DNA from: Xanthobacteraceae bacterium
GTDB lineage: Bacteria > Pseudomonadota > Alphaproteobacteria > Rhizobiales > Xanthobacteraceae
Assembly: GCA_030041005.1 (NCBI GenBank)
Contig: JASHOR010000099.1
Location: 1 to 64,000 of the forward strand
DNA length: 64,000 bases
Direction: 5' to 3'
Made by a program: the position numbers and the translations under genes. Position 1 is the stretch's first letter. The number at the start of each line of letters is the position of its first letter. Below are positions 1-8,494 of the stretch, piece by piece. Under the pieces are notes generated by a model, which had not been told where the DNA came from, did no database searches, and saw only the letters and a program-made list of their open reading frames with translations.

Positions 1-231
1 CTGCGGGATCAGAGCCGGGGCGACCACCAAGCAGTCATGACCAAGTTCTCGGATTTGACGATACAGCCCGTAGCCGGTCGGACCAGCCTCGTAACAGACA
101 TGTAGTCGACCATATCGACCTGCCAATTTCTTGATGGTCCGCTCGACCGTCGCCGGCGTGTTTTCGATCTCGCCGACAAATCGCACTTCGCCCGCGCGAC
201 CGCTTCCGGCAATCGCTACCGCGTGCTTCAT
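1..231 (-). mobile_element. IS110-family transposase, N-terminal part, truncated by the window edge
   Basis: Manual minus-strand translation from 231: MKHAVAIAGSGRAGEVRFVGEIENTPATVERTIKKLAGRYGRLHVCYEAGPTGYGLYRQIRELGHDCLVVAPALIPQ, open to the edge. Typical IS110 (DEDD) N-terminus. Not in the ORF track because it has no stop inside the window. Confidence 0.85.
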
Positions 232-377
232 CTTTGCTACGTCAAAACTACAAAGGTTCCGCTATAATTCCCCATGGTCCGTCCTCCATGCGTGAGGCTC
301 GGCTCGGCCCGTCCGAGCAACCCTCGAATTACCGCACGAAAGGGCGGACCACCGATCTCACCCGGGGAACATGACGT

Positions 378-1556
378 CTAGTGCTGGCGCTGATCGAAGC
401 GGCGCTCGAAGACGTGCTCGGCGATGCGGTTCTTCAACATCTCGATCGAGCCGCCGGCAATCATCCACCCGCGCGTGCGCCGCATGCAATATTCGACCAG
501 CGTCTCGCGGCTGTACCCCAGCGCACCCATGATTTGCACCGATTCGCTTGCCACCTCGAAGCCGGCCTGATTGCAGGCCATCTTGGCGATGGCAGTCTCG
601 TAGGCGGAGGGCAGGCCGCGATCGGCATTCGCCGCGGCGCGATAGAGCAGGAGTTGCGCGCTTTCGAGCTTCACCGCCATGTCGGCGAACTTCCACTGCA
701 ATCCCTGGAACTCGCACAGCGGACGGCCGAATTGCCGGCGCGTGGCCGCATAATCGCGCGCGGCGTCGAACGCATAGCGGCCGTAGGCAAGCGAGCGTGC
801 GGTGTTGCCCAACCGTTCGACATTGAAACCGGCCATCTGCTTTTTGAAGCCGCCCGGCCCAAGCAGGACGTTTTCCGCGGGGACGCGGCAATCGGAGAAA
901 TGCAATTCGCACCATTCCTCGCCGCTCATGAAGGCGGACGGTTTGCCGATGACAAATCCCGGCGCGCCGCGCTCGACCAGGACCGAGCCGATGCCGGACA
1001 GGCCCGGCCCGAATCGCACGTAGATCAAGAAAATCCGGGCATCGGCGCTGAAAGTGGAAAAGACTTTGCTGCCGTTGACGATGTAATCGGAGCCGTCCGG
1101 CCCCGCGCTGGTTTTAAGGTCCGTGACGGCGGACCCGGCATCCGGCTCGGTCATACCGAGACTCATGACAATGCGGCCGGCGAGAAGGTCGGCGAGCCAG
1201 CGCCGCTTCTGCGCGTCCGATGCATATTCGGCAAAGGTGCGGATCGGACCAAAATTGCCGAATTGAACCACGTCGGCGCTGCGCGGGCACGCGGCGGCGA
1301 TCTGCTCGATCGCGATCACGGCGTCCATCAGCGTGCCGCCCTGACCACCGTCCTCGCGCGGCAGCGTGATCCCCATGAGACCTTGCTCGGCGATCGATTG
1401 AGCCACGTCGAAGGGAAAGCCGGGCTGATGCGCGCGCTCAAGCGCACCGGGAGCGAGTCGCTCGCGGGCGAAGCGGCGCACCTGCCCGGCAAACAGCCTC
1501 TGCTCTTGGCTCAATTCAAGGTCCATGGAAGAAAGTCCGCGTTGGGCCGGCTTCAT
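378..1556 (-). CDS. acyl-CoA dehydrogenase family protein
   Basis: MDLELSQEQRLFAGQVRRFARERLAPGA...; MTEPDAGSAVTDL; C-terminal ACAD helix bundle (QIMGALGYSRE). Confidence 0.9.
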   Translation of the reverse strand: MKPAQRGLSSMDLELSQEQRLFAGQVRRFARERLAPGALERAHQPGFPFDVAQSIAEQGLMGITLPREDGGQGGTLMDAVIAIEQIAAACPRSADVVQFGNFGPIRTFAEYASDAQKRRWLADLLAGRIVMSLGMTEPDAGSAVTDLKTSAGPDGSDYIVNGSKVFSTFSADARIFLIYVRFGPGLSGIGSVLVERGAPGFVIGKPSAFMSGEEWCELHFSDCRVPAENVLLGPGGFKKQMAGFNVERLGNTARSLAYGRYAFDAARDYAATRRQFGRPLCEFQGLQWKFADMAVKLESAQLLLYRAAANADRGLPSAYETAIAKMACNQAGFEVASESVQIMGALGYSRETLVEYCMRRTRGWMIAGGSIEMLKNRIAEHVFERRFDQRQH

Positions 1557-1670
1557 CTATCGGGACTGCCGGCCATTCGAAGCATCGCCGCGTGTCACGA
1601 CGCCGCCGCCCCCCGGTCCGGCCTCCAATTGCGGCGAAGCCTCTGATAGCATTCCGACGAACGCGGCAGG

Positions 1671-2678
1671 TTGACCATGCAACAGCGCAAATTCGGCAAT
1701 ACCGACCTTCTGGTCTCCGTCATCGGCTTGGGCTGCTACGGCATGTCGGGCGTCTATGGGCCGGCCGACGACAGTGAATCAATCGCGACGATCCAGCGCG
1801 CTTTCGATCTCGGCGTCAACTTCCTCGATACCTCGGCGAGCTACGGCCAGGGCCACAATCATCGCCTCATCGGCCAGGCAATCCGCGGCCGGCGCCACGA
1901 GGTCGTCATTCATTCCAAGAGCGGCAGCCCGCGCGACGGCAATCCGGACGGGGTGCGCGGCGGCGGCGATCCGCGCTATTTGCGCAACGTGATTGAAGAC
2001 AGCTTAAGGAACCTCGGCATCGAACGGCTTGACGTGTTCTGCATGTCGCGGGTCGATCCCAACATCGCCGTCGAGGAGAGTGTCGGCGCGATGGCCGAAT
2101 TCGCCAAAGAAGGCAAGACGCGTTTTATTTCGCTCTCGGAATGTTCCGCCGACTCGATCCGCCGCGGCAGCGCGGTGCATCCGCTGGCTTCACTGCAGAT
2201 GGAATATTCGCTGCTTTCGCGCGATGCGGAGCAGCAGGGCCAGATCGACGCCTGCCGGCAGCGCGGCATGGCGCTGATGGCTTATGGCGTCGTGGGACGC
2301 GGCATGCTGAGCGCCGAGGTGCCGCAACGCGGGCAAATGACCGCGCAGGACATCCGCACGCGGCTGCCGCGCTTCCAGGACGAGAATATCGAGAAGAACA
2401 TGAAGCTGCGTGCGGCGCTCGAAGCCCTTGCGCGGCGAAAGAATGCCACGCTTGCTCAGCTCGCCATCGCCTGGTCCATGGCGCGAGGAGCGCGCGCCGG
2501 ACTGTTCATCGTTCCGATACCGGGGGCAAAATCGCGCAAGCACCTCGACGAGAACGTCGGCGCGGTGGACATCGCGCTCACGGCGGATGATCTCTCGGAA
2601 ATCGACCGCATCGCGCCCGCCGGCGCCGCCGCCGGCACACGCTATCCGGCCGGACAGATGCACCGGTTGAACGTTTGA
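1671..2678 (+). CDS. aldo/keto reductase
   Basis: [25 protein letters not shown]..., [10 protein letters not shown]..., C-terminal [16 protein letters not shown]. Confidence 0.92.
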   Translation: MTMQQRKFGNTDLLVSVIGLGCYGMSGVYGPADDSESIATIQRAFDLGVNFLDTSASYGQGHNHRLIGQAIRGRRHEVVIHSKSGSPRDGNPDGVRGGGDPRYLRNVIEDSLRNLGIERLDVFCMSRVDPNIAVEESVGAMAEFAKEGKTRFISLSECSADSIRRGSAVHPLASLQMEYSLLSRDAEQQGQIDACRQRGMALMAYGVVGRGMLSAEVPQRGQMTAQDIRTRLPRFQDENIEKNMKLRAALEALARRKNATLAQLAIAWSMARGARAGLFIVPIPGAKSRKHLDENVGAVDIALTADDLSEIDRIAPAGAAAGTRYPAGQMHRLNV

Positions 2679-2692
2679 TCCGCAGCAAGGCC

Positions 2693-3577
2693 CTAAGCGC
2701 CCGCCATTTTCTGGGTCATGGCGCGCATGAAGCGGACGGCGGCGGGGCCTTTGAGCGCGCTCGCCCACAGCTCCCTCGCCATCTTCTCGTGCAGCGCCAG
2801 CGCCTCGGGCGCCGACGTGATCATGGCGACACCGACCCGAATATTGGGCTCTTCGCCGAGGCGGAACGGGCTGAGCACCAGGATCTGGCGATCCGGCTGG
2901 CGGAAGATCTGAAAGCTGGTGTGCGGCAGCGTGTCGAGCACGATGCCAATCTGCACTCCGATCGGCTCATTCTCCATCAGGGTGATGAAATGCTCGGCTT
3001 CGGCGCGCGCCAGTGCCCGGCGCTGGCGGCGCAGCGCATCCGGCAGGTCGAGCCTGCCGACCAGGCCGTTGTGCAGAAAACGCTGCATCTCCGCGGCCGA
3101 AATCAGATTGACGATCGCCGGCTGCCGGCGCCGATAGCATTGTTTGCGCTGGCGCAGCACCTCCATCAACTCCTCGATCTGGGCAAGCGCCCGCTCGTTC
3201 TTGTCGCTCTCCGGCACGGATTCGCGCAACACGTCGCCGAGCGCGGCGTCGAACGCATCGGACGAAAGCACGTAGGAGATCGGCCCGGCGAGCACGATGA
3301 TGTGCTCGGCGGTCTCCTCGATCTGCCGCATACGCTCGAAATAGCTGACCGCGGAGGCGACATATTCGACGCCGACCCCGAGCAAGGTCGGCACCGAGAC
3401 CTGCAGCAGCTCGGCCAGATTCTCCAATGTCTCGATCTTGGCCAGTTCGCCCTTCTCGAACCGATAGAGCGCGGTCCGCGAAATGCCGAGCTTCTGCGCG
3501 ATTTCCTCCGCCGACAGGCCGGAGCCGAGGCGGAACGCCTTGAGGCGGTTGCCTATATCGTCGAAGCGAACGGACAT
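2693..3577 (-). CDS. XRE/Cro-type helix-turn-helix transcriptional regulator with C-terminal sensor region
   Basis: N-terminal HTH: IGNRLKAFRLGSGLSAEEIAQKLGISRTALYRFEKGELAKIETLENLAELL. Confidence 0.85.
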   Translation of the reverse strand: MSVRFDDIGNRLKAFRLGSGLSAEEIAQKLGISRTALYRFEKGELAKIETLENLAELLQVSVPTLLGVGVEYVASAVSYFERMRQIEETAEHIIVLAGPISYVLSSDAFDAALGDVLRESVPESDKNERALAQIEELMEVLRQRKQCYRRRQPAIVNLISAAEMQRFLHNGLVGRLDLPDALRRQRRALARAEAEHFITLMENEPIGVQIGIVLDTLPHTSFQIFRQPDRQILVLSPFRLGEEPNIRVGVAMITSAPEALALHEKMARELWASALKGPAAVRFMRAMTQKMAGA

Positions 3578-3640
3578 GTCAGGCGAGAGAGGACAGACGA
3601 CGGAGGACGGATAATCGGTCCGTTGCGCTGCCGTACTTTT

Positions 3641-4150
3641 TCATCTGTCGTCTGTCTTCCGCCGTCCGTCCTCCGAGCGCAGGCGCTTGGCGGCATCCAG
3701 AGCGGCAATGACGATATTCTGGTATCCGGTGCAGCGGCACAGATTGCCGGAAATACCGATACGCACCTCCTGTTCGGTCGGATCGGGATTGTCGCGCAGA
3801 AACTCGATCAGCGTCGTCAATATTCCCGGCGTGCAGAAGCCGCATTGCAGGCCGTGATTGTCGCGGAAGGCCTCCTGCAGCGGATGCAGCGTGTCCGCGT
3901 TCGGCGCAATTCCTTCGACGGTCAGGATGTCATGACCATCAGCCTGCACCGCGAGCATGAGGCAGGAGCGCGCCGAGCGACCGTCGAACAGGATCGTGCA
4001 GGCGCCGCATACGCCGTGCTCGCAACCCAAATGCGTGCCGGTGAGTCCGAGTTGATGACGGATGAAATCGGCAAGCGTCACCCGCACCGGCACCGTCTCT
4101 TCGTAGCGCGTGCCGTTCACCGTGACGGCGATCTTTCGCGTTTCATTCAT
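3641..4150 (-). CDS. (2Fe-2S)-binding protein, small subunit of a xanthine dehydrogenase/CoxS-type molybdenum hydroxylase
   Basis: [16 protein letters not shown] plus [11 protein letters not shown]...[12 protein letters not shown] double 2Fe-2S signature. Confidence 0.93.
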   Translation of the reverse strand: MNETRKIAVTVNGTRYEETVPVRVTLADFIRHQLGLTGTHLGCEHGVCGACTILFDGRSARSCLMLAVQADGHDILTVEGIAPNADTLHPLQEAFRDNHGLQCGFCTPGILTTLIEFLRDNPDPTEQEVRIGISGNLCRCTGYQNIVIAALDAAKRLRSEDGRRKTDDR

Positions 4151-5022
4151 GGCCGCGCTCCTCCCGCGATGCGTTCATGCGCCTTGAGAAGCGCGCGACG
4201 CGGCAATACCGTCGCCAATTGCTGGCGATAGGACGCTGGCGCGTGGATGTCCTCGATGGCTTCGAGCTTGCGCAGGACCTCGCAGATGTCACGCAGCCGC
4301 TTCTCCTCGATGACCTCCCCGATCAGCGCCCGCTCGACTTCACTCGCCCGCACCGGCGCCGGCCCCATGCCGCCAAGCGTCACCGAGGCACGCGTCACCT
4401 TGCCGCTCTTGTCCTCTTCGATCAGCACCGCCGTCGAGACGATGGCAAAATCTCCGTGCCGGCGGGCGAACTCGACGAAGGCATAGCCGTGACCGGCCGG
4501 CCAACAGGGAAAGGTCGCAGCGGTGAGCAGCTCGTCCAGTTCGAGTGCCGGCGTCATATAGGCGACGGGAAAGGCGGCGAAATCGATGCTGCGGGTTCCC
4601 TTCTTGCTGGCCACGGTCACCTTGGCGTCGAGCGCGGCGGCGAGCGTGACCAGTTCCGCCGATGGATCGAGATGGCAGAGCGAACCGCCGAGCGTGCCGC
4701 GGTTGCGCGTCTGGCGATGGCCCACCTCACGGATCGCCTCGTGCATGATCGGACAGCGCACGCCGACGATCTCGGAGAATTCGAGGTCGCGCTGGCGGGT
4801 CATCGCGCCGACTTCCAGCACGCCGTCCGGCGCCTTGATGTAGCTCAAGCCCTCGACCCGATTGAGGTCGACGATGTGATCGGGCAGCACATAGCGCATG
4901 TTGAGCATGGGCATGAGCGATTGCCCGCCGGCGAGGAGCTTGGCGTTTTCGAGACGGCCGAGCAGGTCGACCACATCGGCGACGGTGCGCGGATCGTGAT
5001 AGGAAAAGGGCGGCGGTTTCAT
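4147..5022 (-). CDS. FAD-binding subunit M, xanthine dehydrogenase family
   Basis: MKPPPFSYHDPRTVADVVDLLGRLENAKLLAGGQSLMPMLNMR...; RNRGTLGGSLCHLDPSAEL; overlaps the small subunit by 4 nt. Confidence 0.92.
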   Translation of the reverse strand: MKPPPFSYHDPRTVADVVDLLGRLENAKLLAGGQSLMPMLNMRYVLPDHIVDLNRVEGLSYIKAPDGVLEVGAMTRQRDLEFSEIVGVRCPIMHEAIREVGHRQTRNRGTLGGSLCHLDPSAELVTLAAALDAKVTVASKKGTRSIDFAAFPVAYMTPALELDELLTAATFPCWPAGHGYAFVEFARRHGDFAIVSTAVLIEEDKSGKVTRASVTLGGMGPAPVRASEVERALIGEVIEEKRLRDICEVLRKLEAIEDIHAPASYRQQLATVLPRRALLKAHERIAGGARP

Positions 5023-5105
5023 CCAGGTTGCTTTATCGCGGTCTTTTGACTCTGTGCCGAAAACGGTGCATCAGTTCAAAAACATACGTCAATCCCAATC
5101 TTGAT

Positions 5106-5275
5106 ACTAGTGGAGCGGATTTAGCATTCGCTCCGCACTTGGCCGCAGACTCATGAAGCGAATGTCAAACCCAAAAGCTCCCGTAGAACTGGTATCTGCT
5201 GGTGGCCCGTTTGATTCTGACATTCGCGTGAGAGCGCACCGAACCCGCCCGCGAATGTCAGAATCGGATCACTAG
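5106..5275. repeat. CTAG-bounded double-palindrome repeat (copy A)
   Basis: Terminal CTAGTG/CACTAG; perfect 16-bp inverted repeat GATTCTGACATTCGCG (5213-5228)/CGCGAATGTCAGAATC (5250-5265); a first imperfect palindrome around GGAGCGGATTTAGCATTCGCT...AGCGAATGTCAAACCCAAAAGCTCC. Confidence 0.8.
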
Positions 5276-5278
5276 CCG

Positions 5279-6136
5279 ATGAAGCCAGCGGCCTTCCGCT
5301 ACCACGCACCCAAGACAGTGGACGAAGCCGTGGCGTTGCTCGCGGAGGTGGCGCCGCTGGACGGACGCGTGCTTGCCGGCGGGCAGAGCCTGGTGCCGAC
5401 CATGGCGTTCCGGCTGGCCAAACCTGCGCACCTCGTCGATATCAACGGGGTTGAGGCGCTCGATCGGCTCGCGGTCACGAACGGAAAGCTCGTCATCGGC
5501 GCCTGCGTGCGCCACGCGACGTTCCACCGCCCGGTCTGCCATGGCCCCCTTGGCCAGCTCCTGAGCGAGGTCGTGCGCCACATCGCCCATTATCCGATCC
5601 GCAATCGCGGCACGTTTTGCGGCAGCCTGGCCAACGCCGACCCGGCCTCGGAATGGGCCTTGGTGCTGGCGGCGCTTGATGGAGAAGTTGTGGCCAAAAG
5701 CGTGCAGGGCGAGCGCGTCATTGCAGCGTCCGAGTTTTTCAAGGGCATCATGACGACCGCGCTGCGCGATGACGAACTTCTGGTCAAGGCGCAACTGCCG
5801 CTGCTGGCGCCCGATACGCGCTGCGGCTTCTACGAATTCAACCGCCGCGCCGGCGACTTTGCGCTCGCTGCGGCGCTCGCCGCCTACCGCCTCGAAGACG
5901 GCAAGATCGTCGAGCCGCGGCTGGCGCTCGGCGGAGTCGAGTCAACACCGCGACGCATCGCGGAAGCCGAAGGCGTTCTGGCCGGCGCCGAACCGAGCGA
6001 CAAGGTCTTCCGTGCCGCGGCGGCGGCCGCAGCGGCCGCGGTCGATCCGCTGGAGGATAGTGTCAACAGCGCGGAATTCCGTCGCGATCTCGTTCTGGCG
6101 GTGGCTCGCCGGGCATTGGAACGCGCGGCGGCATGA
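5279..6136 (+). CDS. FAD-binding subunit M, xanthine dehydrogenase family (second paralogue)
   Basis: MKPAAFRYHAPKTVDEAVALLAEVAPLDGRVLAGGQSLVPTMAFRLA...; RNRGTFCGSLANADPASEW. Confidence 0.92.
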   Translation: MKPAAFRYHAPKTVDEAVALLAEVAPLDGRVLAGGQSLVPTMAFRLAKPAHLVDINGVEALDRLAVTNGKLVIGACVRHATFHRPVCHGPLGQLLSEVVRHIAHYPIRNRGTFCGSLANADPASEWALVLAALDGEVVAKSVQGERVIAASEFFKGIMTTALRDDELLVKAQLPLLAPDTRCGFYEFNRRAGDFALAAALAAYRLEDGKIVEPRLALGGVESTPRRIAEAEGVLAGAEPSDKVFRAAAAAAAAAVDPLEDSVNSAEFRRDLVLAVARRALERAAA

Positions 6137-8457
6137 ACGCAGGTCCACAGCGCCCCCCCTGGATCGGACAATCGGTCGAGCGTCTGGAGGATCCGCCGCT
6201 CGTCGCCGGCCGCGGCGAGTTCGCTGGCGACATCAACTTTCCGCATCAGCTACACATGCGCATCGTGCGCTCGGCCCATGCCCACGGTCGCATCGTCGCC
6301 ATCGACGCGACCGCGGCGCGCGCCTTGCCTGGCGTGTTTGCGGTGTGGACAGCGGCCAACGTCGGCGACGTGCCGCCGATCGATTTCCGCGAGGGCAGCA
6401 TTCCTGCGCTCGATCCGTATCGGCAGCCGGTCCTGGCGACAGGGATCGTACGCTATGTCGGCGAGCCGGTTGCCGCCGTTTTTGCCGACGATCCGTATAT
6501 TGCCGAGGATGCCGCCGATCTCGTCGCGCTGGAGATCGAAGAGCTGCCGCCGCTGCTCGACGTGCAGGCCGCTCCGGAAGAATTCTCGCCCGGGCACCCC
6601 ACCGAGGCGGCACTGATCCGTCAGGGCTATGGCGACGTCGGCGCCGTGTTCCGGTCGGCGCCGCATGTGGTGGCGCTGGAGCTGGCCATCGGCCGGCATT
6701 CCGGGGTGCCGCTGGAGACGCGCGGCGTCATCGGGCGCTACGATGCCTCGCGCGGTATTCTGGAGTTGCACGGCGCCGCCAAGGTGCCGCACCGCAATCA
6801 GGAACTGCTGTCGCGCATGTTGAAGATTCCGCCGAGCGCGGTCCACGTGTACGAGTCGCATGTCGGCGGCGGCTTCGGCATTCGCGGCGAGATCTATCCG
6901 GAAGACGTACTGGTCTGCGTCGCCGCCAGGACATTCAAACGGCCGGTGAAGTGGATCGAGGACCGCCGCGAGCATCTGATCGCGGCCAATCACTCGCGCC
7001 AACAAGTGCACAAGATTCGGGCGGCCGTGGACGTCGCGGGCACGATCCTGGCCATCGACGACGAATATTTCCACGATCAGGGCGCTTACATTCGCACCCA
7101 CGCCATGCGCGTCGTGCACATGACGGCGGGCATCCTGCCCGGGCCGTATCGGGTGCCGGCCTATCGGGCGGTCGGGCATTTCCGCCTCACCAACAAGACG
7201 CCGGCCGCGACCTATCGCGCTCCCGGTCGCTACGAAACCACCTTCGTGCGCGAGCGCCTTGTTGACGCGATCGCCGCGCAGCTCGGCATCGATCGCATCG
7301 ACGTGCGCCGGCGCAACGCGATTACTCCGGACGAACTGCCTTACAAGCGCCCGTTGGAAGCGCTGGGCGAGAACATCTACATGGATACCGGCGACTATGT
7401 CGGACTGCTCGACAAGCAGTTCGCCAGCATCGATTGGCCGGCGCTCAAAGCCGAGGTGAATAAGCGCAGAGCGGCCGGCGAACTCATCGGCATCGGCGTG
7501 GCGATGTACCTGGAAAAAAGCGGGCTGGGTCCGACGGACGGCGTAAGGATATCGGTCGACACCTCCGGCATGGTCGAAGTCGTCACCGGCGGCGCTTCGC
7601 TCGGCCAGGGTTTTGAGACCGTCATGGCGCAGGTCGCCGCCGATGCGCTCGGCGTCGATTACCGGAAATGCCGGGTCATTCATGGCCAGACCGACCGCAT
7701 TGCCTTCGGCATTGGCGCGCACGCCTCGCGCGCCACGGTGATGACAGCCTCGGCGACGCACATTGCCGCACTGAACCTGCGCAAGAAAGCGCTGGACGTT
7801 GCGGCCGAATTGCTGCAGGCCGCGCCCGAGGCGCTTGATATCGTCGATGGCGAAGTCGTGCGCAATGATCGCGCCGGGGGTGCCTCGATCAGCCTGGGAG
7901 AAATCGCGCAAAACCTGGCGCCGGGCAAAAAGACTCTCGGCGGCCGCGAACCCGGACTCTCCGCCGAAGGTTGGTTCAAGGTCGATCACCAAGTCTATCC
8001 CTACGGCAACCACATCGCCGTCGTGCGCGTCGATGAAGAAACCGGCGGCGTGGCTGTCGAGCGTTACTTCATCGCCTACGACATCGGCCGCGCGATCAAT
8101 CCGGCACTGGTCAAGGCGCAGATCGTCGGCGGCTATGCGCAGGGGCTGGGCGGAGCTTTGTCGGAGGAATTCATCTATAACGAGCGCGGCGATCCGCTCG
8201 CCGTCACCTTCGCCGATTATCTGCTCCCCGCCGTGCATGAGACGCCGGCGCCCGAGGTGCTGTTGCGCGAGGATTACACGACGCCGCGCAATCCGCTCGG
8301 CATCAAGGGCGGCGGCGAAAGCGGTATCACCGGCGTCGGCGCCGCCATCGCCTCGGCGATCGACGACGCCATCGGCATCCCAGGCGCGGTGACGCAATTG
8401 CCGGTCACGCCGCAGCGACTCAAGGCGATTCTGGCGCAGCGGAAGAGACAGCAATGA
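6133..8457 (+). CDS. xanthine dehydrogenase family protein, molybdopterin-binding large subunit
   Basis: GQSVERLEDPPLVAGRGEFAGDI..., VGGGFGIRGEIYPED, TYRAPGRYETTFVRERLVD, GIKGGGESGITG; 4-nt overlap with the upstream FAD subunit. Confidence 0.93.
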   Translation: MNAGPQRPPWIGQSVERLEDPPLVAGRGEFAGDINFPHQLHMRIVRSAHAHGRIVAIDATAARALPGVFAVWTAANVGDVPPIDFREGSIPALDPYRQPVLATGIVRYVGEPVAAVFADDPYIAEDAADLVALEIEELPPLLDVQAAPEEFSPGHPTEAALIRQGYGDVGAVFRSAPHVVALELAIGRHSGVPLETRGVIGRYDASRGILELHGAAKVPHRNQELLSRMLKIPPSAVHVYESHVGGGFGIRGEIYPEDVLVCVAARTFKRPVKWIEDRREHLIAANHSRQQVHKIRAAVDVAGTILAIDDEYFHDQGAYIRTHAMRVVHMTAGILPGPYRVPAYRAVGHFRLTNKTPAATYRAPGRYETTFVRERLVDAIAAQLGIDRIDVRRRNAITPDELPYKRPLEALGENIYMDTGDYVGLLDKQFASIDWPALKAEVNKRRAAGELIGIGVAMYLEKSGLGPTDGVRISVDTSGMVEVVTGGASLGQGFETVMAQVAADALGVDYRKCRVIHGQTDRIAFGIGAHASRATVMTASATHIAALNLRKKALDVAAELLQAAPEALDIVDGEVVRNDRAGGASISLGEIAQNLAPGKKTLGGREPGLSAEGWFKVDHQVYPYGNHIAVVRVDEETGGVAVERYFIAYDIGRAINPALVKAQIVGGYAQGLGGALSEEFIYNERGDPLAVTFADYLLPAVHETPAPEVLLREDYTTPRNPLGIKGGGESGITGVGAAIASAIDDAIGIPGAVTQLPVTPQRLKAILAQRKRQQ

Positions 8458-8494
8458 GGCGCGGGCTTGACGGCCCTTGTAAAGCTGCCGGCGG

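Noticed and set aside
9-212. 67-aa minus-strand ORF in the track
   Set aside because: Out-of-frame reading of the IS110 transposase; the correct frame runs off the window edge and so is absent from the track.
2675-4231. 518-aa + strand ORF
   Set aside because: Antisense to the XRE regulator and 2Fe-2S genes; no recognisable domain.
5769-7265. 498-aa + strand ORF
   Set aside because: Out-of-frame overlap of the FAD and large subunit genes; Arg-rich translation of high-GC codons.
6250-8454. 734-aa minus-strand ORF opposite the molybdopterin large subunit
   Set aside because: Antisense shadow ORF typical of high-GC DNA; composition rich in R/H/D/G with no family resemblance, while the + strand encodes a clear Mo hydroxylase.
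6133-8457. Possible form I CO dehydrogenase (coxL)
   Set aside because: Lacks the AYRCSFR active-site signature; has TYRAPGR, so only the general xanthine dehydrogenase/CoxL-like family is supported.
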